DNA from: Portulaca oleracea
Lineage: Eukaryota > Streptophyta > Magnoliopsida > Caryophyllales > Portulacaceae
Length of the DNA: 64,000 nucleotides
Assembly (NCBI GenBank): GCA_029582165.1
Contig: CM055886.1
Span: 22,940,669 to 23,004,668, forward strand
Direction: 5' to 3'
In this document: one piece after another, positions 1 through 12,528 of the stretch
Numbering within the stretch: position 1 is the stretch's first letter
How the letters are laid out: each line of letters begins with the position of its first letter
The notes under the pieces: generated by a model
Seen by the model: only the letters and a program-made list of their open reading frames with translations
Database searches by the model: none
What the model was told of the DNA's origin: nothing
Made by a program: the position numbers and the translations under genes

Positions 1-546
1 AAGTGTTGTTCAATCTTGGTTATTAACACCACATTTCCCAAATTGTTTTCCCCTCCTTTCCCAAGCCTTGCCCCGTTACGACCTTATAAAAGTCCTCATG
101 ATTGAGATTCTTGCTTGTGTCCCTAGTGGTGGAGAATGAGATCCTCGCCAAGCTTATGGTAGTCCACATGCATTAGGAGTGTTTGGAGTGAAACCGTATA
201 TTTGCATCAAATAAAAGAGGGGGAGTATTTCCACATACCCTAAAGCGAGGTCCAACCGATCCCAACTAGTTCGCCAATCACTTTAATGAACTTGAATTGC
301 TTGTAGGGTCAGGATTGAGTTGTTTGATTTTGCCACTTGACTTTGTGATCTTTGAAATGAATTGCAACTTTGTTTGGATCTTAATTTGGGCCTTCCCAAG
401 CGACCTATTATATGCTTTAGCTCTTGGCTACCTGAGTTTTGTCCCTTGTTCAAAAGGGGGGGAGACTCCTCTTGAGGTTTTCTATTTCTCGCGGTACTTA
501 ATGATTAATCTTGCTTGGGGACAAGCTAGGTTTAAGCATGGAGGGT
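1..546 (+). repeat. Array monomer 0 (internal part only, cut by window edge)
   Basis: This is internal 3' sequence of the Athila-like family, ending in the purine tract just before the LTR start at 547. It is the A type at the diagnostic positions (GAGTTGTTTGAT near 316, CCAACCGATCCC near 252). No coding potential is recognised, and the ORF crossing it is repeated in every monomer. Confidence 0.7.
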
Positions 547-2269
547 TGTTGAACCTCGGTTTTACCACTTTTTACCTCGGTTTTATTGTATTATTGAAAA
601 TATCTAAGTCATTTAGTATAAGTTTCATAGTGATTTTTGTCATCTTTGCTAATTGAAACTAACTTAATTAATTGTCTTATTTTTAGGCAATTCGAGTGCA
701 AATGATGATGGAAATAGAGGAAAAGGATTGGAAATATAGGAGCAAAAGAAGCCAAGACAAATTGGGATTTCAAGTTTGGCACACCAAGGTTTTCCAATCG
801 GCACAGGCACCCGTGCGAAATTGCGGTCTTTTATTTTAAGATGTTTTATTAATTAGAGACAGGGAGTTTTTCATTCTACGTTCTTTTCATTATAGTTTCT
901 CTCTAAGCTTGAAGGGAGGTTTCTCCCTAAGCCTCTTTAGTTCTAGGGTTAGATTTCCATTGAAGAATTACATTCGATTGTCTTTGTTAAGGAATTCAAC
1001 AATTCCGTTCTTCGCATTCAATTCAACACTAAGTTCTTCTATCCTTTTCTCTCTCTATTTTCTTCTATGTTAATTTCTTGTTAGTTTTGTGTTGTTTGGG
1101 TTGTGATTGATGTATTTGATGATTAATTAATCTTATTTTAGGCCTAATATGTCGAAATTCGTGCTTGTAGTTAGAGATTTTCTCATGCCCACCATGTGTT
1201 TGATGAAATGCTCGAGAGAGTGTTCATATATTTTTCTGTAGGCAATTGATGTACACCGAGAGGTGAGGTTAATTTGCTAGTGTGGTAGAGCAAATAGTTA
1301 GGGTTTTGGACATGATAATAGTCGAATTCTAACTAGGTCTAGGGTTGCTATTCTTGTAGTTTAATTAGACTAACTCCATGAGAATAGGATCTTCCCAAGG
1401 GTGAATTAATATTTGTATTTTGACTTTTGTCACTCGTAGTGCTTGGTAATGTTGAAGAAAAAAAGGAAACAAAAAAACAAAAAAAAGAACAAAATATATA
1501 AAAGAAAAAGAAAAAAAGAGAAAAGGAGAAAAAAAACTAAACAAAAGAAAGGAAAAAAGAAAAAAAGAAAAAAAGAAAAAAGTTACCAAGTTATTAGCTT
1601 TGAATAAAGTGTGTGGCATGAGTAGATCTCAATATCTTTCCCCCTGGGTTTAAGACATTTATAGGTTGTATATGTTTTCTCTATGGCGGATTGGTGGGTT
1701 ATGTCGATTCTTGAAACGAGTTGGAAGTGTTGTTCAATCTTGGTTCTTAACACCACATTTCCGAAATTTTTTTCCCCTCCTTTCCCTAGCCTAGCCCCGT
1801 TACAACCTTATAAAAGACCTCTTGATTGAGATTCTTGCTTGTGTCCCTAGTGGTGGAGAATGAGATCCTCGCCAAGCCTATGGTAGTCCACATGCATTAG
1901 GAGAGTTTGGAGTGAAACCGCATATTTTCATCAAATAAAAGAGGGGAGTGTTTCCACATACCCTAAAGCGAGGTCCAACCGATCCCAACTAGTTCGCCAA
2001 TCACTTCAATGAACTTGAATTGCTTATAGGGTCAGGATTGAGTTGTTTGATTTTGCCACTTGGCTTTGTGATCTTTGAAATGAATTGCAACTTTGTTTTG
2101 ATCTGAATTTGGGCCTTCCCAAGCGACCTATTATATGCATTTGCTCTTGGCTTCCTGAGTTTTGTCCCTTGTTCAAAAGGAGGGGAGACTCCTCTTGAGG
2201 TTTTCTATTTCTCGCGGTACTTAATGATTAATCTTGCTTGCGGACAAGCAAGGTTTAAGCATGGGGGGT
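547..2269 (+). repeat. Array monomer 1 (truncated LTR plus internal fragment)
   Basis: The LTR part runs from 547 to about 1387 and the internal part to 2269. The palindrome cluster near 780-825 has lost its first arm compared with the other monomers. An A-rich purine tract lies at about 1449-1580. Type A at the diagnostic sites. Confidence 0.8.
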
Positions 2270-3995
2270 TGTTGAACCTCGGTTTTACCACTTTTTACCT
2301 CGGTTTTATTGTCTTATTGAACTTATCTAAGTCATTTAGTATAAGTTTAATAGTGATTTTTTTCATCATTGCTAATTGAAACTAACTTATTTAATTATCT
2401 TATTTTTAAGCAATTCGAGTGCAAATGATGATGGAAATAGAGGAAAAGGATTGGAAATATAGGAGCAAAAGAAGCCAACACAAATTGGGATTTCCAGTTT
2501 GGCACACCTTGGTGTGCCAATCGACAAAGGCACCCGTGCCAAATTGCAGTCTTTTATTTTAAGATGTTTTATTAATTAGAGACAGGGAGTTTTTCATTCT
2601 ACGTTCTTTCATTCTAATTTCTCTTTAGGCTTGCAGGGAGGTATCTCCCTGAGCCTCTTTCGTTCTAGGGTTAGATTTCCATTGAAGAATTACATTAGAT
2701 TGTCTTTGTTTAAGAATTCAACAATTTCGTTCTTCCCCTTCAATTCAAGACTAAGTTCTTCTATCCTTTTCTCTCTCTATTTTCTCCTATGTTGATTTCT
2801 TGTTAGTTTTGTGTTGTTTGGGTTGTGATTGATGTTTTTGATGATTAATTAATCTTATTTTAGGCCTACTATGTCGAAATTCGTGCTTGTAGTTAGAGGT
2901 TTTCTCATGCCCACCATGTGTTCGATGAAATGCTCGAGAGAGTGTTCATATGTTTTTCTTTAGGCAATTGATGTACGCCGAGAGGTGAGATTAATTTGCT
3001 AGTGTGGTAGAGAAAATAATTAGGGTTTTGGACATGAGAATAGTCAAATTCTAACTAGGTCTAGGGTTTCTATTCTTGTAGTTTAATTAGACTAATTCCA
3101 TGAGAATAGGATCTTACCAAGGGTGAATTAATATTTTTATTTTGACTCTTGTCACTCGCAGTGTTTTGTAATGTTGAAGGAAAAAAGGAAACAAAAATAC
3201 AACAAAAAGAACAAAATAAATAAATGAAAAAGAATAAAAGAGAAAAAAAAACAAGACAAAAACAAAACAAAACAAAATAAAGGAAAAACGAAAAAAAGAA
3301 AAAAGTTACCTAGTTACTAGCTTTGAATAAAGTGTGTGGCATGAGTAGATCTCAATGTCTTTCCCTCATGGTTTAAGACATTTATAGATTGTATATGTTT
3401 TTTCTATGGCTGATTGGTGGGTTATGTCGATTCTTGAAACGAGTTGGAAGTGTTGTTCAATCTTGGTTATTAAATCCACATTTCCCAAATTATTTTCCCC
3501 TCCTTTTCCTAGCCTAGCCACATTACAACCTTATGAAAGTCCTCATGATTGTGATTCTTGCTTGTGTGCCTAGTGGTGGAGAATGAGATCCTCGCCAAGC
3601 CTATGGTAGTCCACATGCATTAGGAGAGTTTTGAGTGAAACCGCATAGTTTCTTCAAACAAAAGAGGGGTGTGTATCCACATACCTTAAAGCGAGGTGCT
3701 ACCGATCCCAACTAGTTCGCCAATCACTTAAATGAACTTTAATTGCATGTAGGGTCAGGATTGAGTGAATGATTTTGCCACTTGACTTTGTGATCTTTGA
3801 AATGAATTGCAACTTTGTTTTGATCTGAATTTGAACCTTCCCAAGCGACCTATTATATGCATTTGCTCTTGGCTATTTGAGTTTTCTCCCTTGTTCAAAA
3901 GGGGGGGGGGGAGACTTCTCTTGAGGTTTTCTATATTTTGCGGTACTTCATGATTAGTCTTGCTTGGGGACTAGCAAGGTTTATGCATGAGGGGT
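2270..3995 (+). repeat. Array monomer 2
   Basis: The LTR part runs to about 3109 and the internal part to 3995. The internal part is type B (ATCTTACCAAGGG; GAGTGAATGAT near 3762; GTGCTACCGAT near 3694). The LTR palindrome pair lies near 2500-2545. Confidence 0.8.
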
Positions 3996-4204
3996 TGTTG
4001 AACCTCAGTTTTACCACTTTTTACCTCGGTTTTATTGTCTTATTGAACTTATCTAAGTCATTTAGTATAAGTGTAATAGTGATTTTTGTCATCTTTGCTA
4101 ATTGAAACTAACTTATTTAATTGTCTTATTTTTATGCAATTCGAGTGCAAATGATGATGACAATAGAGGAAAAAGATTGGAAATATAGGAGCAACAGAAG
4201 ACAA

Positions 4205-5731
4205 GACAAATTGCAAAAAATTGCTCCGGGGTGCCATACATTTCCTAAAAGGGACTGTTTGGGGACCATATTATTTTTTTTTACTTTTTGGGGACCAGAT
4301 TGTTGTCAAAACTTGGTGGTTGGGTCTTTTCCGACCAAAAGTTATGAAAATCTGGTGAATTCAGCCGGAGTCAACAAAAAATGGATTTTGATAGATGGAG
4401 TCACAAGAGTACCTATGTTGGCTCCAATTTTTGTCTTCACTCTAATTCAAACCCCCAATATCAAACGCATCTTCAACTTCAACTTTCTTCTCCTCCTCCA
4501 AATTCCATGGCTTTACATCTTGGTGCTGAGAATTTAGACCAATTTCTGAGAATTTACTGGAAAAACCAATTTAGCAGCCAAAAACACAACCAATTATGAT
4601 TCAGCAGCAACATTAGACACTCTCTCTCTTCCTCACCTCTTGACTGATACTCCAGTTTGCCTTGTCTCTGCCGGACCAACCGCCAACAGAGCCATCGCCG
4701 CACGCCGCTCCAACCGCATCACCGGTGTCGACCGTCAGACGGTGGTCAACAACCCATTGTTTTCCCCCTTCCTCTGTTCTCTGTGCGTCGACCATCCCCC
4801 CTCTGTTTGTCCTGTTTTAGTCCAGGGGCCGCCGGAAACTGCCGTCTCTGGCTGCCGTGTCATCACCAGCGCCGCGAGTTTGAGCACTGCTCCCCTGCAT
4901 TGCTTCTCTCGCCTTTCCCCTATTGGTAAACCCTAACTCCCCAAAATCATATTTTTGAATTTTAATTCAAAAATTTGTTGTTTTTCTTTGATAATTTCAG
5001 TTTACAAGTATACTATGGTGTTAGGTTATCAATTAGGGTTGTGTTAGTTTACCAAAAACACAAGTTGGGCAAATGCAAGCACAAGCACTACAATGGCGAT
5101 AACAAGCAATTGGGGTTGGGATGAATTTGACAAATTTGTGAGTGTTGATGAAGCTGAGCTTAACATACCATGGGATCATGCAGATATCAAGCCTTGAAGA
5201 TTAGAGATTAACAAGACAAATTTCTCATATGTTCATTTGCATTTTGATCATTTAATCAATTTTTGACTTTGAGTGTAAAAAATAAAAATTACAAGGTAGC
5301 TTAAAAAGTCTAGTGGATTAGTATTTTGTTCATTTGGATTTTGATCTAAATTCGTGTAATTGTTGTGTAACTACTTCCGTGTAATTTTTGATTTCTCATA
5401 TGTTTTCGTTTGATTGTGTTTTATTGTGTAAATTGTGGTTGAATTCAGTGAAGTAGTGTAGTGAAGAAGAAGAAGAACGAATGAAAGTAAAGAAGAAGAA
5501 AACCAAGACACATTTGAGCGGGCAAATAAAAGAGGCAAACTGGACTTTTCAATCATAAGTCAAGGGGCATTTACGTCTTTTTATTGATTCTGACTGTTTG
5601 GGTGGGAAAATATCAAACCAGCAACTTTTGACAACAATCTGGTCCCCAAATAGCAAAAAAAATAATGTGGTCCCCAAATAGTCACTTTTAGGGAATATAT
5701 GGCACCCCGGAGCAATTTTTTGGACAAATTA
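4205..5731. mobile_element. Non-autonomous Mutator-like element (Pack-MULE candidate), 4214-5722, with TSDs
   Basis: The outer sequence CAAAAAATTGCTCCGGGGTG at 4214 is repeated inverted at the right end (5722). The inverted repeats stay similar for about 100 bp, including two GGGGACCA words on each side. The flanks are GACAAATTG (4205-4213) and GACAAATTA (5723-5731), a 9-bp TSD with one mismatch. The other monomers have a single uninterrupted copy here (GACAAATTGGGATTTCC). A 9-bp TSD with long TIRs fits the Mutator superfamily. There is no transposase. The interior (4500-5200) holds GC-richer, gene-like sequence with a possible splice donor near 4924 and a short ORF ending at 5197, so captured host sequence is plausible but unidentified. 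Confidence 0.85.
5093..5197 (+). other. Short ORF (34 codons) inside the Pack-MULE candidate
   Basis: ATG at 5093 opens a 34-codon frame, acidic and Trp/Asp-rich, ending TGA at 5197. It follows a possible intron that begins near 4924 (GTAAACCC). I do not recognise the peptide. It could be the last exon of a captured gene fragment or chance. Confidence 0.25.
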
Positions 5732-7235
5732 GGATTTCCAGTTTGGCACACCTAGGTGTGCCAATCAGCACAGGCACCCGTGCTAAATTGCAGTATTTTA
5801 TTTTAAGATGTTTTATTAATTAGAGACAGGGAGTTTTTCATTCTACGTTCTTTCATTCTAATTTCTCTCTAGGCTTGCAGGGAGGTATCTCCCTGAGCCT
5901 CTTTAGTTCTAGGGTTAGATTTCCATTGAAGAATTACATTAGATTGTCTTTGTTTAAGAATTCAACAATTTCGTTCTTCACCTTCAATTCAAGACTAAGT
6001 TCTTCTATCCTTTTCTCTCTCTATTTTCTCCTATGTTGATTTCTTGTTAGTTTTGTGTTGTTTGGGTTGTGATTGATGTATTTCATGTTTAATTAATCTT
6101 GTTTTAGGCCTAATCTGTCGAAAATCGTGCTTGTAGTTAGAGGTTTTCTCATGCCCACCATGTGTTCGATGAAATGTTCGAGAGAGTGTTCATATGTTTT
6201 TCATCAGGCAATTGATGTACGCCGAGAGGTGATATTAATTTACTAGTGTGGTAGAGAAAATAGTTAGGGTTTTGGACATGAGAATAGTCGAATTCTAACT
6301 AGGTCTAGGGTTGCTATTCTTGTAGTTTAATTAGACTAACTCCATGAGAATACGATCTTCCCAAGGGTGAATTAATATTTGTATTTTGACTCTTGTCACT
6401 CGCAGTGCTTGGTAATGTTGAAGAAAAAAAGGAAACAAAAAAAAACAAAAAAAAGAACAAAATATATAAAAGAAAAAGGAAAAAAGAGATAAAGAGAAAA
6501 AAAACAAAAACAAAACAAAAGAAAGGAAAAAAGAAAAAAAGAAAAAAGTTACCAAGTTATTAGCTTTGAATAAAGTGTGTGGCATGAGTAGATCTCAATA
6601 TCTTTCCCCCTTGGTTTAAGACATTTATAGGTTGTATATGTTTTCTCTATGGCGGATTGGTGGGTTATGTCGATTCTTGAAACGAGTTGGAAGTGTTGTT
6701 CAATCTTGGTTATTAACACCACATTTCCCAAATTGTTTTCCCCTCCTTTCCCTAGCCTAGCCCCGTTACAACCTTATAAAAGACCTCATGATTGAGATTC
6801 TTGCTTGTGTCCCTAGTGGTGGAGAATGAGATCCTCGCCAAGCCTATGGTAGTCCACATGCATTAGGAGAGTTTGGAGTGAAACCGCATATTTTCATCAA
6901 ATAAAAGAGGGGAGTGTTTCCACATACCCTAAAGTGAGGTCCAACCGATCCCAACTAGTTCGCCAATCACTTTAATGAACTTGAATTTCTTGTAGGGTCA
7001 GGATTGAGTTGTTTGATTTTGCCACTTGGCTTTGTGATCTTTGAAATGAATTGCAACTTTGTTTTGATCTGAATTTGGGCCTTCCCAAGCGACCTATTAT
7101 ATGCATTAGCTCTTGGCTACCAGAGTTTTGGCCCTTGTTCAAAAGAGGGGGAGACTCCTCTTGAGATTTTCTATTTCTCGTGGTACTTAATGATTAATCT
7201 TGCTTGGGGACAAGCAAGGTTTAAGCATGGGGGGT

Positions 7236-8962
7236 TGTTGAACCTCGGTTTTACCACTTTTTACCTCGGTTTTATTGTCTTATTGAACTTATCTAAGTCA
7301 TTTAGTATAAGTTTAATAGAGATTTTTGTCATCTTTGCTAATTGAAACTAACTTATTTAATTATCTTATTTTTAGGCAATTCGAGTGCAAATGATGATGG
7401 AAATAGAGGAAAAGGATTAGAAATATAGGAGCAAAAGAAGGCAACACAAATTGGGATTTCCAGTTTGGCACACCTTGGTGTGCCAATCGAAACAGGCACC
7501 TGTGCCAAATTGCAGTCTTTTATTTTAAGATGTTTTATTAATTAGAGACAGGGAGTTTTTCATTCTACATTCTTTTTATTCTAGTTTCTCTCTAGCTTGA
7601 AAGGAGGTTTCTCCCTAAGCCTCTTTAGTTCTAGGGTTAGATTTCCATTGAAGAATTAGATTAGATTGTCTTTGTTCAAGAATTCAACAATTCCGTTCTT
7701 CGCCTTCAATTCAAGACTAAGTTCTTCTATCCTTTTCTCTCTATATTTTCTCCTATATTGATTTCTTGTTAGTTTTGTGTTGTTTGGCTTGTGATTGATG
7801 TATTTGATGATTAATTAATCTTGTTTTAGGCCTAATCTGTCTAAATTCGTGCTTGTAGTTAGAGGTTTTCTCATGCCCACCATGTGTTCGATGATATGCT
7901 CGAGAGAGTGTTCATATGTTTTTCTTTAGGCAATTGATGTACGCCGAGAGCTGAGGTTAATTTGCTAGTGTGGTAGAGAAAATAGTTAGGCTTTTGGACA
8001 TGAGAATAGTCAAATTCTAACTAGGTCTAGGTTTTCTATTCTTGTAGTATAATTAGACTAATTCCATGAGAATAGGATCTTACCAAGGGTGAATTAATAT
8101 TTTTATTTTGACTCTTGTCACTCGCATTGTTTTGTAATGTTGAAGAAAAAAAAGGAAACAAAATTACAACAAATAGAACAAAATAAATAAATGAAAAAGA
8201 GAAAAAGAGAAAAAAAACAAAACAAAAACAAAACAAAACAAAAGAAAGAAAAAAAGAAAAAAAGAAAAAAAGAAAAAAGTTACCAAGTTATTAGTTTTGA
8301 ATAAAGTGTGTGGCATGAGAAGATCTCAATATCTTTCCCCCTTGGTTTAAGCCATTTATAGGTTGTATATGTTTTCTCTATGGCGGATTGGTGGTTATGT
8401 CGATTCTTGAAACGAGTTGGAAGTGTTGTTCAATCTTGGTTATTAACTCCATATTTCCCAAATTATTTTCCCCTCCTTTCCCTAGCCTAGCCCCGTTACA
8501 ACCTTATGAAAGTCCTCATGATTGTGATTATTGCTTGTGTCCCTATTGGTGGAGAATGATATCCTTGCGAAGCCTATGGTAGTCCACATGTATTAGGAGA
8601 GTTTTGAGTGAAACCGCATATTTTCTTCAAACAAAAGAGGGGAGTCTTTCCACATACCCTAAAGCGAGGTCCTACCGAGCCCAACTAGTTCGCCAATCAC
8701 TTGAATGAACTTGAATTGCATGTAGGGTCAGGATTGAGTGAATGATTTTGCTACTTCACTTTGTGATCTTTGAAATGAATTGCAATCTTGTTTTGATCTG
8801 AATTTGGGCCTTCCCAAGCGACCTATTATATGCATTTGCTCTTGGCTACCTGAGTTTTGTCCCTTGTTTAAAGGGGGGAGATTTCTTTTGAGGTTTTCTA
8901 TTTCTCGCGGTACTTCATGATTAGTCTTGCTTGGGGACAAGCAAGGTTTAAGCATGGGGGGT
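7236..8962 (+). repeat. Array monomer 4
   Basis: The LTR part runs to about 8076. The internal part is type B (ATCTTACCAAGGG; GAGTGAATGAT near 8735). The palindrome pair near 7466-7510 has the same CACCTTGGTG centre as monomer 2. Confidence 0.8.
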
Positions 8963-9751
8963 TGTTGAACCTCGGTTTTACCACTTTTTACCTCGGTTTT
9001 ATTGTCTTATTGAACTTATCTAAGTCATTTAGTATAACTTTAATAGTGATTTTTGTCATCTTTGCTAATTGAAACTAACTTATTTAATTGTCTTATTTTT
9101 AGGCAATCCGAGTGCAAATGATGATGGCAATAGAGGAAAAAGATTGGAAATATAGGAGCAAAAGAAGCCAAGACAAATTGGGATTTCCAATTTGGCACAC
9201 CTAGGTGTGCCAATCGGCACAGGCACCCGTGCCAAATTGCAATCTTTTATTTTAAAATGTTTTATTAATTAGAATCAGGGAGGTTTTCATTCTACGTTCT
9301 TTTCATTCTAGTTTCTCTCTAGGCTTGAAGTGAGGTTTCTCCCTAAGCCTCTTTAGTTCTAGGGTTAAATTTCCATTGAAGAATTAGATTAGATTGTCTT
9401 TGTTCAAGAATTAAACAATTTCTTCTTCGCCTTCAATTCAAGACTAAGTTCTTCTATTCTTTTCTCTCTCTATTTTCTCCTCTGTTGATTTCTTGTTAGT
9501 TTTGTGTTGTTTGGGTTGTGATTGATGTATTTGATGATTAATTAATCTTATTTTAGGCCTAATTTAACGAATTTATTGCTTGTAGTTAGAGGTTTTCTCA
9601 TGCCCACCCTGTGTTCGATGAAATGCTCGAGAGAGTGTTAATATGTTTTTCTTTAGGCAATTGATGTTCGCCGAGAGGTGAGGTTAATTTGCTAGTGTGG
9701 CAGAGAAAATAATTAGGGTTTTGGACATGAGAATAGTCGAATTCTAACTAG

Positions 9752-11572
9752 GTCTATTGTTCGGTCTCGTCCCGAGCCGTATTCTTCTCTTTTATAGGGT
9801 ATTTTTGCTTGTCTTTAATAATTATTTTCGTAGTTTTATTATGTTTTTACTTTATTATCAGATTTTATAGAATTTTATTATTTTTATTATTATTATTGCT
9901 ATTTATAAATCAAAAATATACAAATTATAAATTAGAAATAAAACTAAACCTAAGTCTAATCTTATTTTTCCCATCCCAGTTTTCCCATCCTAATTCTAGC
10001 CCAAATTTTCCTCTTTTGTTCTCCCTTTACTCAGCCCAGTTCCATTCTCCTACCCAGCCCAAATCCTAAACCCATAAACCCTACCATCCCTCACTACCCG
10101 TATACCCAGCGCCTAACCCAAACCCTAATGCCCTAATCCATGTACCCGCCCCATTTCCCCTTTCTCAGCCGATTAACTCCTCCCTCAAAACCCTAATCTA
10201 ATTCCCCTTATCCTCATTTCCCTTTTTCCTCTTTCTCTCACTTCTTCCCCGTCTCTCTCTTCCTTTCTCCCTCAATCTCTCTGATTCTCTCATTCGCAGA
10301 CAACCACCACCGAAGCTCCCTCCACCATATCCATTTTCGAACTCCATCTCTCTTCCATCTTCTTCTCTCTTATCTCATCTCATCTCATCTCCATCTCTCA
10401 TCTCTTATCTCTTTCTTGCACGATATCTCAAATTCTCACTCTATTTCTCTTCTTCTTTGCAGATTTGGTTGAGTAACTGAAGGAGTGCGCTCATACATCA
10501 CCATCTTCATCCAAATCTACCGTTTTCACCTCAACCATCCATCTTAAAAAAGATCGACGGCTCAAATTTGAAGGGGAGGTTTGATTCGAGTATATAAGGG
10601 ATGAATGAGATGATTGAAGGACAAGAAGGTTTCGGCCTTCGAATTAGGGTTAGAATTAGATTTAGGTTTAATTTATGTCTTTATTCATGCTTTGAATTCT
10701 TGTTCCGAATATTTATTTTTTCAGTTTCCTTTCAATCGATTTTGGGTTTGCTTTTGAATGATTTCGAATTTTGTTATATTTGATTCTCTCTGTTTTCTTC
10801 TTTTCATTTCTTTTCCTTTAGTTTTGGTCAGTAGTGTTTGATTAGGAAGTTGGTATTGTTTTTCTTTTGGGTTGTTTTAGGCACAGATTAGAGCTTAGGG
10901 TTAGGTCTTTAGTTGCTTTTTTTTCCTTTTCCCTTTGTTTGGTCTAGACAGTAGGGTATGCTTAGGGTTAGGACTTTAGTAGGGATTAATTCATTAGGGT
11001 TAGATTAGGGTTAGATATTAGGTTTCTTTTGTTTTTGTCCTTGTTAAGGCCAGTCCTTAAGTTTTAATTCTGTCTAGGGTTTTATTAGGGGTTAGGTTTT
11101 ATTAGGGTTTAGTTTAAGTGAGATTTTATTAAAGTTCTATTAGATTAGCCACAAAAACACCCAATCCACATTTAGTGGGGAGGAGGATTAAGAGTAACAA
11201 ATTCTACTTCAAAGTGAGGATTTGAGGATTCTTAGTAATCCAATTCACGATTTCTTGTTTGTTCGGGAGAAATCCAAGTAGATTGAAGATTAGTGAAAAA
11301 GTTGGTTCATCGAAGGTATAATCGCTTGTTCCTAATTAGTTGTAGTTTTATTGCTTTCTTAATTTCATACTTTTAATTGCTTTCATCTTTAATTGCTTTC
11401 TTGATTATTATCATGTCTAGGTTAGTTTGTTGCTTAATTTACATAATTTATAGCTTTCCGCATTGAAAATACCTTAACACGAACCGATTACCTCAATCAA
11501 GTCTAACACCCATCCCTGTGGACCAACAACTCTAACTTATAAAACCACAAAAATACAAAACCGAACAGTCTA
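9752..11572 (+). mobile_element. Solo LTR (9758-11567) of a probable Ty3/gypsy element, with TSD
   Basis: The insert begins TGTTCGG and ends CCGAACA, a perfect 7-bp terminal inverted repeat with TG..CA ends, and is 1,810 bp long. GTCTA flanks both sides (9752-9756 and 11568-11572), with one extra T before the left end. Uninterrupted monomers read AGGTCTAGGG at this point. No internal region, primer site or coding sequence is present, so this is the remnant of LTR-LTR recombination. The 3' end (ACACCCATCCCTGTGGACC) resembles LTR ends of plant gypsy elements. Many AGGGTTAG-like words fill 10,640-11,120. Confidence 0.85.
10591..10597 (+). promoter_or_regulatory. TATA box of the solo LTR
   Basis: TATATAA lies in the middle of the solo LTR, as expected for an LTR promoter (U3/R boundary), after a pyrimidine-rich stretch at 10,200-10,450. 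Confidence 0.45.
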
Positions 11573-12528
11573 GGGTTGCTATTCTTGTAATTTAATTAGA
11601 GTAACTCCATGAGAATAGGGTCTTCCCAAGGGTGAATTAATATTTATATTTTGACTCTTGTCACTCGCTCGCAGTGCTGTGTAATGTTGAAGGAAAAAAA
11701 GGAAACAAAAAAACAAAAAAAACAAAATATATAAAAGAAAAAGAAAAAGAAAAAAAGAGAAAAAGAGGGAAAAAAAAACAAAAACAAAAGAAAAGAAAAG
11801 AAAAGAAAAGAAAAGAAAGGAAAAAAGAAAAAAAGAAAAAAGTTACCAAGTTATTAGCTTTGAATAAAGTGTGTGGCATGAGTAGATCTCAATATCTTTC
11901 CCCCTTGGTTTAAGACATTTATAGGTTGTATATGTTTTCTCTATGGCGGCTTGGTGGGTTATGTCGATTCTTGAAATGAGTTGGAAGTGTTGTTTAATCT
12001 TGGTTATTAACTCCACATTTCCCAATGTATTTTCCCCTCCTTTCCCTAGCCTAGCCCCATTACAACCTTATGAAAGTCCTCATGATTGTGACTCTTGCTT
12101 GTGTCCCTAGTGGTGGAGAATGAGATCCTCGCCAAGCCTATGGTAGTCCACATGCATTAGGAGAGTTTTGAGTGAAACCGCATATTTTCTTCAAACAAAA
12201 GAGGGGAGTGTATCCACATACCCTAAAGCGAGGTGCCACCGATCCCAACTAGTTCGCCAATCACTTGAATGAACTTGAATTGCATGTAGAGTCAGGATTG
12301 AGTGAATGATTTTGCCACTTGACTTTGTGATCTTTGAAATGAATTGCAACTTTGTTCTGATATGAATTTGAGCCTTCCTAAGTGACCTATTATATACATT
12401 TGCTCTTGGCAACCTGAGTTTTGTCCTTTGTTCAAAAGGGGGGGAGACTTCTCTTAAGGTTTTCTATTTCTCGCGATACTTCATGATTAGTCTTGCTTGG
12501 GGACAAGCAAGGTTTAAGCATGGGGGGT

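Larger units (their letters stand above)
3996..7235 (+). repeat. Array monomer 3, interrupted by a MULE-type insertion
   Basis: The LTR part is split at 4213/5723 by a 1,509-bp insertion with terminal inverted repeats. The remainder aligns with the other monomers, and the internal part (about 6355-7235) is type A. Confidence 0.8.
8963..12528 (+). repeat. Array monomer 5, interrupted by a solo LTR
   Basis: The LTR part is split at 9756/11568 by a 1.8-kb solo LTR. The internal part resumes at about 11620 with an A-like start and B-like later markers (GAGTGAATGAT near 12299). The perfect 22-bp palindrome at 9192-9213, with core CACACCTAGGTGTG, is in its LTR part. Confidence 0.8.

Noticed and set aside
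1365..1619. Phe-rich minus-strand ORF (also at 3,070, 6,331, 8,036)
   Set aside because: Complement of the same purine tract; no gene features.
11674..11913. Lys/Glu-rich ORF of 79 codons
   Set aside because: It is the A-rich purine tract read in frame; the same tract recurs in every array monomer and varies in length.
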